In this document: positions 35,084 through 44,554 of the stretch, in pieces
Layout of the letters: every line of letters begins with the position of its first letter
Numbering within the stretch: position 1 is the first letter of the stretch
NCBI GenBank assembly: GCA_937996625.1
Contig: CALKVA010000012.1
Span: 1-61,509, forward strand
DNA: 61,509 bases
Source of the DNA: UBA5951 sp009936885
Lineage (GTDB): Bacteria > Pseudomonadota > Alphaproteobacteria > Puniceispirillales > Puniceispirillaceae
Reading direction: 5' to 3'
Program-made: the position numbers and the translations under genes
Notes under the pieces: model-generated
Database searches by the model: none
What the model saw: only the letters and a program-made list of their open reading frames with translations
What the model was told of the DNA's origin: nothing

Positions 35084-35854
35084 ATGAGAATTGCTAGTTG
35101 GAATGTGAATTCAATAAAAGCCAGACTAGAGCATGTCATAGCCTATTGTAAGGCTGATAAGGCAGATGTGCTTTTACTTCAGGAATTAAAAACAACAGAT
35201 GATAATTTCCCAAGACAGTCATTTGAAGATATCGGCTGGCAGGTAGCAACACATGGTCAGAAAACCTATAATGGTGTTGCTATTCTTGCAAAACACTCAA
35301 TCCAAGTAACACAAGTCGGGCTAGCTGGCGATGATAGTGATGAGCAAGCACGATATATAGAAGCCGAGATTGAAGGAATAAGGATTGCTAGCATTTATCT
35401 ACCAAACGGAAATCCATACCCGGGGCCAAAATATGATTATAAGCTCGCTTGGATGGACAGACTTTTTAGCAGAGCTAAATATTTATTTAATCAAGAGATT
35501 CCAGTAGTATTAGCAGGCGATTTTAATGTCATTCCTCATCCTATTGATTGCTATGATCCGCCCTCTTGGCAAGAGGATGCTCTGTGTAGAGAAGAAACAA
35601 GATTAAAGTTTTATGCTATTTGCAATATTGGTTATCTAGATGCCTTGAGGCAAATTCATCCCAAGGGGGCCTATTACACATTTTGGGATTATCAGAGGGG
35701 AGCTTGGCAAAAAGATAATGGAATTCGCATTGACCATCTTCTACTCTCACCTGAAGCCTCCTGCAGGCTTGTTGACTGCAATGTTGACAGAAACCCAAGA
35801 GGGCTTGAAAAAGCATCCGACCATACCCCTATCTGGTGTGATTTAACTATTTAG
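35084..35854 (+). CDS. xthA: Exodeoxyribonuclease III
   Basis: ExoIII is the abasic-site endonuclease and 3'-5' exonuclease of base-excision repair. From the chosen ATG it is 256 aa, beginning MRIASWNVNSIKARL. It has LLQELKT (Glu ligand, near 34), AGDFNVIPHPIDCYDP (near 145), IDHLLLSPE and the terminal catalytic KASDHTPIWCDL. The frame is open from 34967 but that part overlaps erpA in another frame and is not family-like. Confidence 0.95.
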   Translation: MRIASWNVNSIKARLEHVIAYCKADKADVLLLQELKTTDDNFPRQSFEDIGWQVATHGQKTYNGVAILAKHSIQVTQVGLAGDDSDEQARYIEAEIEGIRIASIYLPNGNPYPGPKYDYKLAWMDRLFSRAKYLFNQEIPVVLAGDFNVIPHPIDCYDPPSWQEDALCREETRLKFYAICNIGYLDALRQIHPKGAYYTFWDYQRGAWQKDNGIRIDHLLLSPEASCRLVDCNVDRNPRGLEKASDHTPIWCDLTI

Positions 35855-35893
35855 CAAATTCATGTGGCTAAAATATTACCAATCATCTTGGGG

Positions 35894-37603
35894 TTAATTC
35901 AGGTTGCACCCTTCATGGGTTACAGCTCCTTTATTTGCAGAGCTTACAAGTTTTTTATACTTTGATGCAGCAGCAGACAAAAATAACGGCTCTCTTGGCT
36001 TCCATAAACGGCGTCTTGATTCTAATTCTTCACTCGATAAATCAACTGAGATTATATCCTCTTCTATAGTAATGGAGATCATTTCCCCATCTTTGACGAG
36101 CCCAATAGGCCCGCCTAACGCAGCTTCTGGCCCGATATGACTAATGCAAAACCCTGAACCCAAATTAGCAAAGCGACCATCTGTGATTAAAGCGACATTA
36201 TCTGAAGTGCCCTGTGCTTGGAGAAGTAGCTGCGGAATAAACATCTCTTTCATTCCAGGCCCCCCTACAGGCCCCTCATATCGGATAAGAATAACATCAC
36301 CATCTACATAAATATGCTTCTTAATAGCCTCAATCGCCGCCTCTTCACTATCAAAACATCGAAGTGGCCCCTTAAATTCCAAAATTTCTGAATTGCTTCT
36401 GTAAATTAACCCGCCTTCTGGTGCAAAATTCCCGGTTAATCCTGATAATGTCCCAGTATATTGTCTTGGAGTATATAATATTGAATTATCAGGAAATTGA
36501 ATGATATTCTGAGATTCTGGAACTGTGATTTCTGCAAGATTTTCAGCAATCGTTTTGCCTGTTATCGTCTTGCAATCTGGGTGAATAAATCCGTGCTGTA
36601 ATAATAAGTTCATTACTACAGGCACACCGCCAATTTGTTGAAACTCATAAATAGAATAGGTTCCAGCTGGTTTTAGATCTGCAATATGCGGTGTTTTCTT
36701 GCAGATGTCCGAAATATCACTTAGTTCAAAATTTATACCGCACTCAAAGGCTATTGCCAAAATATGAAGAATGGTACTTGTTGATCCACCAAGCGCTGTT
36801 AAAACCGTAATCGCATTTTCGAATGCTTTTCGGGTTAAGATATTGCGAGGTTTAAAACCTGCTTTCATTAAATCAGTTATAGCTATTCCAGATTGATAGG
36901 CAATTTCATCTCTTGCCAAATCTATGGTTGGAACAAACGAGGCATTGGGAAGGGTTAGTCCAAGCGCTTCTATCACACATGCCATATTATTAGCGGAATA
37001 TTGCGCGGTTATCGAACCTGCAGAAGGCAGGCAATGAGCCTCTATTTCATGAAGTTCTCTATTGCTAATTTTGCCAGCAAATTGCTCCCCAATCGCCTTA
37101 TAAAATTCTAGAATTGTAATATCACTTTTGCTCGAAGTGCCTGGAATCATCGAGCCGCCAAACATCACAATAGAAGGGATATTAATTCTAGCCATTGACA
37201 TCACCATTGCCGCAAGGGAAATATCACACCCTGCAAACCCAATGAGCGCATCAAACTTGTGTGAGAGTGCGGTTAACTCGATTGTATCTGCTATTATTTC
37301 TCTGTTAATCAGTGAAGATTTGGCAATATTGCCAGATAACAAGATCTCATCTGACAAGGCTGTGGCTGTAAATTCGCGAGGCGTGCTGTTATTATCTCTT
37401 ATGCCCCGCTTTGCTTCTTGTGCTTGTTGTGCAAGGCCTATATGGCTTGGCGATAATTCACTCCAGCCAGTAACAACGCCTATAAATGGCTGTTCAATCT
37501 CAGTTGTACTCAACCCCATTGCATAGCTGGCAGCACGTGCAAGAGACGTTTTGGTATTAGACAAGTTTTTTTCTAACTTTTTGGCTTTGCGTGTCACCCG
37601 CAC
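35894..37603 (-). CDS. IlvD/Edd-family paralogue lacking catalytic residues (probable pseudoenzyme)
   Basis: The 569-residue protein aligns by eye over its whole length with dihydroxyacid dehydratases: AFENAITVLTALGGSTSTILH (260-280), IRYEGPVGGPGMKEM (440-454), LITDGRF (472-478) and HIGPEAALGGPIGLV. Catalytic positions are altered. The CDK triplet (cluster Cys, metal Asp, carbamylated Lys) reads C126-D127-I128. The CPTCGSCSGM segment reads LPSAGSITAQ (192-201), so its cluster cysteine is Ile198. The Ser of DGRFSGG is Ala479. The TPC segment reads SPS (51-53). The frame is intact, so it is probably expressed but without normal dehydratase chemistry. It follows an apparently active paralogue by 27 nt and may be its partner or have a new role. 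Confidence 0.85.
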   Translation of the reverse strand: MRVTRKAKKLEKNLSNTKTSLARAASYAMGLSTTEIEQPFIGVVTGWSELSPSHIGLAQQAQEAKRGIRDNNSTPREFTATALSDEILLSGNIAKSSLINREIIADTIELTALSHKFDALIGFAGCDISLAAMVMSMARINIPSIVMFGGSMIPGTSSKSDITILEFYKAIGEQFAGKISNRELHEIEAHCLPSAGSITAQYSANNMACVIEALGLTLPNASFVPTIDLARDEIAYQSGIAITDLMKAGFKPRNILTRKAFENAITVLTALGGSTSTILHILAIAFECGINFELSDISDICKKTPHIADLKPAGTYSIYEFQQIGGVPVVMNLLLQHGFIHPDCKTITGKTIAENLAEITVPESQNIIQFPDNSILYTPRQYTGTLSGLTGNFAPEGGLIYRSNSEILEFKGPLRCFDSEEAAIEAIKKHIYVDGDVILIRYEGPVGGPGMKEMFIPQLLLQAQGTSDNVALITDGRFANLGSGFCISHIGPEAALGGPIGLVKDGEMISITIEEDIISVDLSSEELESRRRLWKPREPLFLSAAASKYKKLVSSANKGAVTHEGCNLN

Positions 37604-37630
37604 TATTTACCATCAATAATTCAAAGGTCT

Positions 37631-39484
37631 TTAATTTTTATATTTATTAACGGGCTTAAAGCCTGAAAATTCTGGCTGTCTTGGATCGCACACAAACAAA
37701 TCGCTATTTGGGTGCATGCCCGCACCATATATGGCAGAAACAGCCGATTTACGCATTCTGTTTAGCAAACGCGTATCAGCACGTCCCACAAATGGATGAA
37801 CACCTGTATCTTCATCCACCTCACTATTCCATTTATCAAGCCTTGCTTTCACTATATTTGGTTCTTGTAGCTGTTTACAATTAATCTCATTACTATTAAG
37901 GCTTACCTCTATAGTATCGCCATTTTCAATCAGCGCAATCGGCCCTCCTACGGCAGCCTCTGGACCTACATGACCTATTACCAAGCCAACAGAACCGCCA
38001 GAAAAACGACCATCTGTCATTAATCCCACAACAATATTTTTATCACGGCAAATAGCGGTTATCCTTGAGGTGGAGTCTAGCATTTCTGGCATTCCAGGAC
38101 CTCCAACAGGACCCTCATAGCGAACAACAATCATATCATTATTTTCAAGCTCATTTGGTGTCGCATCCAAGAATTTAAGAAGATCTTCTTCGCCATTAAA
38201 TACCCTTGCTGAACCGTTAAATAAATTATTTTCAAGACCGCCCTCTACCCCTGCTAATTTTAAAACAGCACTAAATTCTGGTGATAGATTTCCGCCAAGT
38301 AAGCGCAGCCCGCCTGTTTGTTTAAATGGTTTTTCTACAGAATATATAACGTCTCCATCTGGTTTATTTGGAGATAGGCTGTCAACCTGTTCAGCAAGTG
38401 TCATACCAGTGCATGTCATCACATCGCCTTTTAGAAGACCGGCATCTAATAAATCTTTAACAAACACCTGTATCCCGCCCCTATCGTCAATATCTACCAT
38501 TGAATATTTACCAAACGGCCTTGCATTCACAATCACAGGAACAACCTTATCTGAAAGATGGTTAAATTCATTGGCACTCATAATGTCCTGATAAAAATCT
38601 TTATAACCTGCTGCTCTTGCTATTTCCGGAGCATGAAGCATTACATTTGTAGAACCCCCAACCGACATAGCAACAATAATTGCATTCCGGATAGAATCCC
38701 GATTAACAATATCTCTTGGTGTAATATTATTTTTAATTAGGTTTGAGAGGTAGGCTACTAATTCACTTGGGAATTGCTCAATTCGTTTTGGGTCTTGAGA
38801 GGCTGGAGAGACCATATGCAATGGCTCCATTCCAACAACACCTAGGAATGTTTGCATTGTATTATAGGTAAACATTCCGCCACAACTGCCATATCCAGGG
38901 CAGGATTCTAGCGATATTCTGCGCTTTAATTCCGCATCATCGCTTCCCGCAATCTGATAGCTACTAATAATGTCTATTGCTTCTCCATTCTGCGAGTCTC
39001 TCCCAGGTCGGATAGAGCCATCTGACATAATAATAGCAGGCCGGTTATGTTCCAGTACCGCAGCCAATGTTCCAACTGGCGGTTTATCACATGCCACAAC
39101 TCCAATTACACCTTCAAGGCCAGTAGCACTTAAATGTTCACATAATGAATCGTTCGTTACTTCCCTTCCAATAAGGGAGTAACGCATTTCCTTGGTGCCA
39201 TTGCGAATTCCATCTGAAGTTGCAACTGTGAATTCTGGTTGAACAAGCCTATATCTCATTTGGCCTTCTGAGGTACCTACCTGTGCTCGCAACGCATCAT
39301 GAATAGCTTGAACTTTACTTAACACACCAATATAACATTGAGAATCGCCCTTATTTCCAATCACCCCAATAGATGGCTCATGAATCAGCTCAACATCAGT
39401 TCCTAATTCTCGCGCAATGCCATATGTTTGTGAATTTCTTCCAGGGTTATTATCAATAAGAACGGTGCGTGAATTTTTAATCAT
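37631..39484 (-). CDS. IlvD/Edd-family dehydratase
   Basis: This 617-residue protein is a [Fe-S] dehydratase of the IlvD/Edd family (dihydroxyacid or sugar-acid dehydratase). Catalytic landmarks are present: Cys50 in the first loop, A-CDK (Cys132-Asp133-Lys134), CPGYGSCGGMFTYNTM (195-210, cluster Cys201), YEGPVGGPGM, and DGRFSGG with the base Ser. The N-terminus (IARELGTDVELIHEPSIGVI) differs from standard IlvD, and no branched-chain amino-acid genes are adjacent. The substrate may therefore be a sugar acid rather than dihydroxyisovalerate. It is the first gene of a two-gene unit with the degenerate paralogue. Confidence 0.88.
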   Translation of the reverse strand: MIKNSRTVLIDNNPGRNSQTYGIARELGTDVELIHEPSIGVIGNKGDSQCYIGVLSKVQAIHDALRAQVGTSEGQMRYRLVQPEFTVATSDGIRNGTKEMRYSLIGREVTNDSLCEHLSATGLEGVIGVVACDKPPVGTLAAVLEHNRPAIIMSDGSIRPGRDSQNGEAIDIISSYQIAGSDDAELKRRISLESCPGYGSCGGMFTYNTMQTFLGVVGMEPLHMVSPASQDPKRIEQFPSELVAYLSNLIKNNITPRDIVNRDSIRNAIIVAMSVGGSTNVMLHAPEIARAAGYKDFYQDIMSANEFNHLSDKVVPVIVNARPFGKYSMVDIDDRGGIQVFVKDLLDAGLLKGDVMTCTGMTLAEQVDSLSPNKPDGDVIYSVEKPFKQTGGLRLLGGNLSPEFSAVLKLAGVEGGLENNLFNGSARVFNGEEDLLKFLDATPNELENNDMIVVRYEGPVGGPGMPEMLDSTSRITAICRDKNIVVGLMTDGRFSGGSVGLVIGHVGPEAAVGGPIALIENGDTIEVSLNSNEINCKQLQEPNIVKARLDKWNSEVDEDTGVHPFVGRADTRLLNRMRKSAVSAIYGAGMHPNSDLFVCDPRQPEFSGFKPVNKYKN

Positions 39485-39528
39485 TTTATATAAACCTTTG
39501 AGAATATCTTTATCTAATATTTATGGTC

Positions 39529-42147
39529 TCAGCCAAGTCGTTTTAATGCTGTATGAAGTGCTTCAACTCTACCCTGCTCAGAACTAAGTCGCTTTTTATT
39601 TTCCTCTATTACATGACTAGGCGCTTTACTAATAAATCCTTCATTTGATAGTTTCTTAGAAATCTTATCAATTTCAGTCTGTGATGCAGAAATTTCTTTA
39701 TTCAAACGTGCTGCCTCAGCCTCAAAATCCAATATGCCCTCAAGAGGCAGAGCAATATCAAAACCATGTAAGTTTGAAATAGCTGTTTCTTTTGGAAATT
39801 CATCTTGTGTAATTGAAAACTTCTCAATTCTTGCCAGTTTCAGAAGAGAGATTTTCATAGATTCAATTACGTCTATCTGGGTGGTAGATGCAGACCTTAT
39901 CAAAAGCTGAGGCTTTGATGATAGCGGTATATTCATCTCTGACCTTACGGCTCTTATCTCTGTTATAAGGTCTATCACCATTGATAGTTGGGTATCCCCT
40001 GACCCTAGATTTGTTGGGGTTGGAAGCGATGCGGTAATAAGCAGATTATCTGATTCGAATATCTGCTTATTGAGCTCTTCCGTAATGAAGGGCATGATTG
40101 GATTGAGAAGCTGCATTGCCTGATACAACACATAAGGGGCTATTTTTCTAGTTTCCTTAGATACATCTAGGTCAGGTTTAATAAACTCTATGTACCAATC
40201 ACAATATAAATTCCAAATAAAGTGATATATTTTATCTGCTGCTTCGTTAAATCTATAGCCGCTAATGGCATCACCAAAAGAAGTAATAATTATATCAAGC
40301 TCGTGTAATATCCATTTATTTACAAGTAGCTTGACGTTTTCTGGCCTCTGGGGTACCCCTGTTAGGGAATGAAATTCAAGAAAGCGAGCCGCATTCCATA
40401 TTTTTGTTGCAAAATTGCGATAACCCTCAATTTTTGTTTCAGATAACTTTAAATCGCGCCCTTGTGCTGCCATTGCGGTAAGTGTAAACCGCAACGCATC
40501 AGAGCCATATTTCTGTGTTAAATCAAGCGGATCAAGAACGTTTCCTTTTGATTTGGACATTTTTTGTCCATGCTCATCACGCACTAATGCATGAATATAG
40601 ACATCTTTAAACGGTACTTCTCCGTCCATAAAATGCATGCTCATCATCATCATTCTAGCAACCCAAAAGAAAATAATGTCAAAGCCAGTAACAAGTACAT
40701 CCCCTGGATAATATTTTGCTAACTCAGAAGTAGAGTGAGGCCAGCCTAAAGTAGAAAAAGGCCATAAAGCTGACGAAAACCAGGTATCAAGAACATCTTC
40801 ATCACGGTGAAGCTCAACATCTCTGCCATAATGTGATTTTGCAGATTTTTGTGCCTCTTCTCTGGTTTCCTCAACAAAACCAATTCCATCTGGTCCATAC
40901 CAAGCTGGAATTTGGTGTCCCCACCATAATTGCCTTGATACACACCAAGGCTGAATATTATGCATCCACTCAAAATAGGTTTTTTCCCAATGCTGGGGAA
41001 CAAACTTTGTCTTTCCAGTCTCGACAGCCTTAATAGCTGGCTTTGCGAGTGTTTGCACATCAACATACCACTGATCCATAAGCCAAGGTTCTACAATCAC
41101 TCCAGAGCGATCCCCATGCGGCACAGAATGCTTGTTTGGCACCACCGCCCCTAATAATCCCAGAGCCTCTAATTCTTCTAAGATTTGTTTTCTGGCCACA
41201 AATCTATCAAGACCCCTGAACCGTTCGGGTGCATTTTCATTAATACAGGCATGAGCATCAAATATATTCATGAGTTCTAATTTGTGCCTGCGCCCTACTT
41301 CAAAGTCATTGAAATCATGAGCAGGTGTGATTTTTACAGCGCCTGTTCCTTTTTCCATGTCAGAATAGCTATCCGCAATTATAGGAATTTCTCTATTTAC
41401 AAGCGGCAGCATAACAGTTTTGCCAATAAGATGGGTAAATCTCTCATCTTCTGGGTTCACAACAACAGCCATATCTCCGAGCATTGTCTCTGGCCGTGTT
41501 GTAGCAACAGTAATAAATTTTGATGGATCAGAAGCAAGCGGATAACGCAGTGACCACATGTTGCCTTCTACGTCCTTTTGCTCAACCTCAAGGTCTGAGA
41601 TAGCCGTCTGTAATTTTGGATCCCAATTCACCAATCTCTTATCACGATAAATAAGATTTTGTTTGTGCAAAGCCACAAAAACTTTATTCACCGCCTGTGA
41701 GAGGCCTTCATCAAGCGTAAACCTGCTTCTAGGCCAGTCAGGGGTAATACCAAGATGGCGCTGCTGATGAATTATACGCCCGCCTGATTTAGATTTCCAT
41801 TCCCAAACCTTTTCAACAAATTTATCTCGGCCAAGGTCACGCCTATTCACATTTTCATCTGCTAATTGGCGTTCTACAACCATTTGTGTGGCAATGCCAG
41901 CATGATCCATTCCTGGCTGCCACAACACATCTCTACCTGTTTTGCGATAAAACCGGATTAATACATCTTGCAAAGTAAAGGTAAGAGCATGTCCCATGTG
42001 GAGTGAGCCAGTTACATTTGGAGGCGGCATCATAATTGTATAGGGCGTTGTAGCGTCATCAGGGGAGCATGCAAAAGCGCCAGCCTCCTCAGATGCCTCG
42101 TACCATTTACGCTCTATCAAACTAGGATTATAGGTTTTCTCTAACAT
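39529..42147 (-). CDS. valS: Valine-tRNA ligase
   Basis: ValRS charges tRNA-Val and edits mischarged threonine. The 872-residue class I synthetase has PPPNVTGSLHMGHAL (HIGH motif, near 42), the editing domain (about 160-390), KMSKSKGNVLDPLDL (near 530) and a C-terminal coiled-coil arm (LEAEAARLNKEISASQTEID, near 810). In several alphaproteobacteria the polar organiser popZ lies between tolC and valS; only 42 nt separate the two here. Confidence 0.97.
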   Translation of the reverse strand: MLEKTYNPSLIERKWYEASEEAGAFACSPDDATTPYTIMMPPPNVTGSLHMGHALTFTLQDVLIRFYRKTGRDVLWQPGMDHAGIATQMVVERQLADENVNRRDLGRDKFVEKVWEWKSKSGGRIIHQQRHLGITPDWPRSRFTLDEGLSQAVNKVFVALHKQNLIYRDKRLVNWDPKLQTAISDLEVEQKDVEGNMWSLRYPLASDPSKFITVATTRPETMLGDMAVVVNPEDERFTHLIGKTVMLPLVNREIPIIADSYSDMEKGTGAVKITPAHDFNDFEVGRRHKLELMNIFDAHACINENAPERFRGLDRFVARKQILEELEALGLLGAVVPNKHSVPHGDRSGVIVEPWLMDQWYVDVQTLAKPAIKAVETGKTKFVPQHWEKTYFEWMHNIQPWCVSRQLWWGHQIPAWYGPDGIGFVEETREEAQKSAKSHYGRDVELHRDEDVLDTWFSSALWPFSTLGWPHSTSELAKYYPGDVLVTGFDIIFFWVARMMMMSMHFMDGEVPFKDVYIHALVRDEHGQKMSKSKGNVLDPLDLTQKYGSDALRFTLTAMAAQGRDLKLSETKIEGYRNFATKIWNAARFLEFHSLTGVPQRPENVKLLVNKWILHELDIIITSFGDAISGYRFNEAADKIYHFIWNLYCDWYIEFIKPDLDVSKETRKIAPYVLYQAMQLLNPIMPFITEELNKQIFESDNLLITASLPTPTNLGSGDTQLSMVIDLITEIRAVRSEMNIPLSSKPQLLIRSASTTQIDVIESMKISLLKLARIEKFSITQDEFPKETAISNLHGFDIALPLEGILDFEAEAARLNKEISASQTEIDKISKKLSNEGFISKAPSHVIEENKKRLSSEQGRVEALHTALKRLG

Positions 42148-42189
42148 TCAAACATTCTACTTTACGATACAATTAATTAAGAGTTTTTA

Positions 42190-43551
42190 TTACTCTGGCT
42201 GAGCATATTTAAGCACAGATATAATCGAGCCGACTTCAGGTTCTGGTTCCTCTAGCGCTTCAAGTGGAATGAGTGCATCGCCTACCCCTAAATTCTGAGC
42301 GGTAAGAGCTCCTATTGATTGAAGCAGCTGATATCCTGTTAATAATACAGAATGACTAGCTCGCAATTCTCGTAGCTTTGCATTTTTCAAATCATCTTCA
42401 GAATCTAATTCATCAAGGAACGTCTTGTTGCCGAATTCCACTTCTGTTTTGGTGGCATCTACTACTAATTCATAAGCCTCAACCTCTGCTGTAGATGCTT
42501 TATGTTGTATCTTGGCGGCAACATGATTTCTAAAGCCTGCACGCGCTGCAAGGCCAATAGAGCGCTTGACTTCATCGCGCTGATATTGCTTTGACATCAC
42601 ATCAGATATAAGCTTTTGGGTTTGTGCCATTGTTGCTGGCGTGACTAAAAATGGAACAGATACAGAAATATTAGCTGAAAGCTCGTTCCCATCAGTTGCA
42701 GAAATGCCACCTGTATTTTGTTTCTTTGCTAAAAGAGATAAATCAACAGAAGGACCAAGTCCTTTAACTAAAATTTCTTGTTGAATAGCCGCAAGTCGCT
42801 GTGTTGATGTTGCAAGAAATAAATTGGGGTGGTTTTCATAAGCAAGGTTCTCGCTAAGCTGAACCTTGACAGGAATTAAATCAGGCAGTTTTGGCGTTAT
42901 AAGCTGCTCTGGAAGAACTCCAATAAGAGATTCATATTCCTCAACAGCGGTTTGATAGGCTGCCTTTGCAAATATTAAATCCGAGCGCGAAGTTGACCTC
43001 TTTGAAGTAGCTAATCCAAGATTAGCTAAAGTTGATACACCTGCTTCTACTCTTAATTTCTCAGCATTAGTTTGTTTTGTTAGCCTCTCAAAATTACTCT
43101 GGTGTAAATACACTTCCTCCTGAGATAAAATCACATCCAGATAGGTTTGAATAAGAGACATAAGAACAGATTGTTCAGCAGTAGAATAGCCTGCTTTGGC
43201 GATATCAATAGAAATAACGGCAGCATCCTGCTTTGCCTTTGTCTCACCAAAGTTATATAATTGTTTTGTAAAGGTAATGGCGCCTGAAAGGGTTGATGAG
43301 CTAAACGCATCTTCGCCATTATTTGGGCGCTCATAGAATGCCTGATTTTGAGAAACAGATGCCCTCCCATAAATATCCTTATCGCTCCCAGCAATTATTA
43401 ATTCCTGACGAGCGGAGAGATAATCTTGCCTTGATTCCCGAAGCGCATTGGAATTAGTTATCCCTAGACGCAAAGCCTCTTCAAAATTATCAGCTTGCAC
43501 AGAACTAGAATAGCCAAACAGGAAAGCTATCGATAAAAAAACGTTTACCAT
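42190..43551 (-). CDS. TolC-family outer-membrane efflux protein
   Basis: TolC-family proteins form trimeric outer-membrane channels for type I secretion and efflux. From the chosen ATG the protein is 453 aa, with a signal peptide (MVNVFLSIAFLFGYSSSVQA) and mature start near DN. Two internally repeated helical halves of the OEP type follow, with NSNALRESRQDYLSARQEL (near 32) and YLDVILSQEEVYLHQSNFERL (split across about 125-145). The frame is open from 43617, but the added 22 residues are polar and would block the signal. It lies between a PIMT-like gene and valS. Confidence 0.87.
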   Translation of the reverse strand: MVNVFLSIAFLFGYSSSVQADNFEEALRLGITNSNALRESRQDYLSARQELIIAGSDKDIYGRASVSQNQAFYERPNNGEDAFSSSTLSGAITFTKQLYNFGETKAKQDAAVISIDIAKAGYSTAEQSVLMSLIQTYLDVILSQEEVYLHQSNFERLTKQTNAEKLRVEAGVSTLANLGLATSKRSTSRSDLIFAKAAYQTAVEEYESLIGVLPEQLITPKLPDLIPVKVQLSENLAYENHPNLFLATSTQRLAAIQQEILVKGLGPSVDLSLLAKKQNTGGISATDGNELSANISVSVPFLVTPATMAQTQKLISDVMSKQYQRDEVKRSIGLAARAGFRNHVAAKIQHKASTAEVEAYELVVDATKTEVEFGNKTFLDELDSEDDLKNAKLRELRASHSVLLTGYQLLQSIGALTAQNLGVGDALIPLEALEEPEPEVGSIISVLKYAQPE

Positions 43552-43666
43552 AATGCTAGTCTGGTTAGTTTTGCTTGTTACAAACACGTTATATTCCTTT
43601 CCATTTCGGGTCCACATCAGTCTGCGCCTTTTTGCATCTTTTTACGACGAATTGATTAGGCGTTTA

Positions 43667-44332
43667 TTAAAACTGAAATTCTGGCTTTTCTTTAAATTCT
43701 TCTAATGTTGGAACCTGTGCGTTAAACAAACAAGTCCTTGAAAATTTATCACCAGAACGCATCCATGAGCTAGCTTCGCCAGCAGCAGTTCTATCAGATC
43801 TGTAAATAGACACAAGTTTACCATCAACAGCAAGCTGATTTAAAATACTATTTGGAACACAGCTCACACCGCCATCGATAAGAATAGCATTGTAGGGCGC
43901 CTCTTTACTATAGCCATCTTGTAGTCGCTCCTTAAATAGAACCGTGTTGGTAATGTCTAGCTGCGCTAAATTACTTTCTGCTTTTTGTATGAGAGGCGCG
44001 CGTGATTCAATACCAATCACCGAAGTAACCATTTTTGAGATAATCGCTGCGCTATACCCTGTACCAACACCAATAATCATCACATTATCAGATAGCTTTA
44101 ATTCAAGTGATTGGACTAATCGTGCCAATACCATTGGCTCCATCAAATATCTTCCATTGCTAAGAGGTAAATCCTCATCAATATAGGCAATATCCCGCAT
44201 TGATTTTTGAACAAATAATTCCCTCGGCGTTTCAGAAAACGCTGATAAGACTAACTCATCAATAACCTTATTCGGCCTAATTTGGCTTTCCAACATAATT
44301 TTTCTTGCTTGGTAAAATGATTGGTCGTTCAT
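43667..44332 (-). CDS. PIMT-like SAM methyltransferase (second copy)
   Basis: This 221-residue protein is related to protein-L-isoaspartate methyltransferase. It has the SAM-binding motif VMIIGVGTGYSAAII (near 83) and a FVQKSMRDIAYIDEDLPL region like PIMT. However, the Pcm active-site segment (TISQPYIVA) is replaced by RYLMEPMVLA, so the repair activity is doubtful. A bona fide pcm is at 23.6 kb. Its place next to tolC recurs in alphaproteobacteria, so it may serve an envelope-related or small-molecule methylation role. Substrate unknown. Confidence 0.8.
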   Translation of the reverse strand: MNDQSFYQARKIMLESQIRPNKVIDELVLSAFSETPRELFVQKSMRDIAYIDEDLPLSNGRYLMEPMVLARLVQSLELKLSDNVMIIGVGTGYSAAIISKMVTSVIGIESRAPLIQKAESNLAQLDITNTVLFKERLQDGYSKEAPYNAILIDGGVSCVPNSILNQLAVDGKLVSIYRSDRTAAGEASSWMRSGDKFSRTCLFNAQVPTLEEFKEKPEFQF

Positions 44333-44493
44333 TTTTCAACTCGTAATGGAAGGGTGGAGAAATACCTAAAAATCCTTATAAGACGATACCTAACACAATT
44401 CAATCAAGGTTTTTATCCAAATCAGTTAAAATATAAATTTTTTTGTTTTATAAAAACATCAGATACGAATAATAAACTGGCTCAATAAAAAAA

Positions 44494-44519
44494 GCTGACC
44501 CTACAGGAGAAGGGTCAGC
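44494..44519 (-). terminator. Intrinsic terminator of the LLM gene
   Basis: GCTGACCCT and AGGGTCAGC form a perfect 9-bp stem with an 8-nt loop. On the minus strand the stem is followed by a run of seven Ts (TTTTTTTATTG). It lies 35 nt past the LLM-oxidoreductase stop codon, a classic rho-independent terminator. Confidence 0.93.
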
Positions 44520-44554
44520 TTTAAAATATTACAGGAATCTAAGTAGCGGTATTT

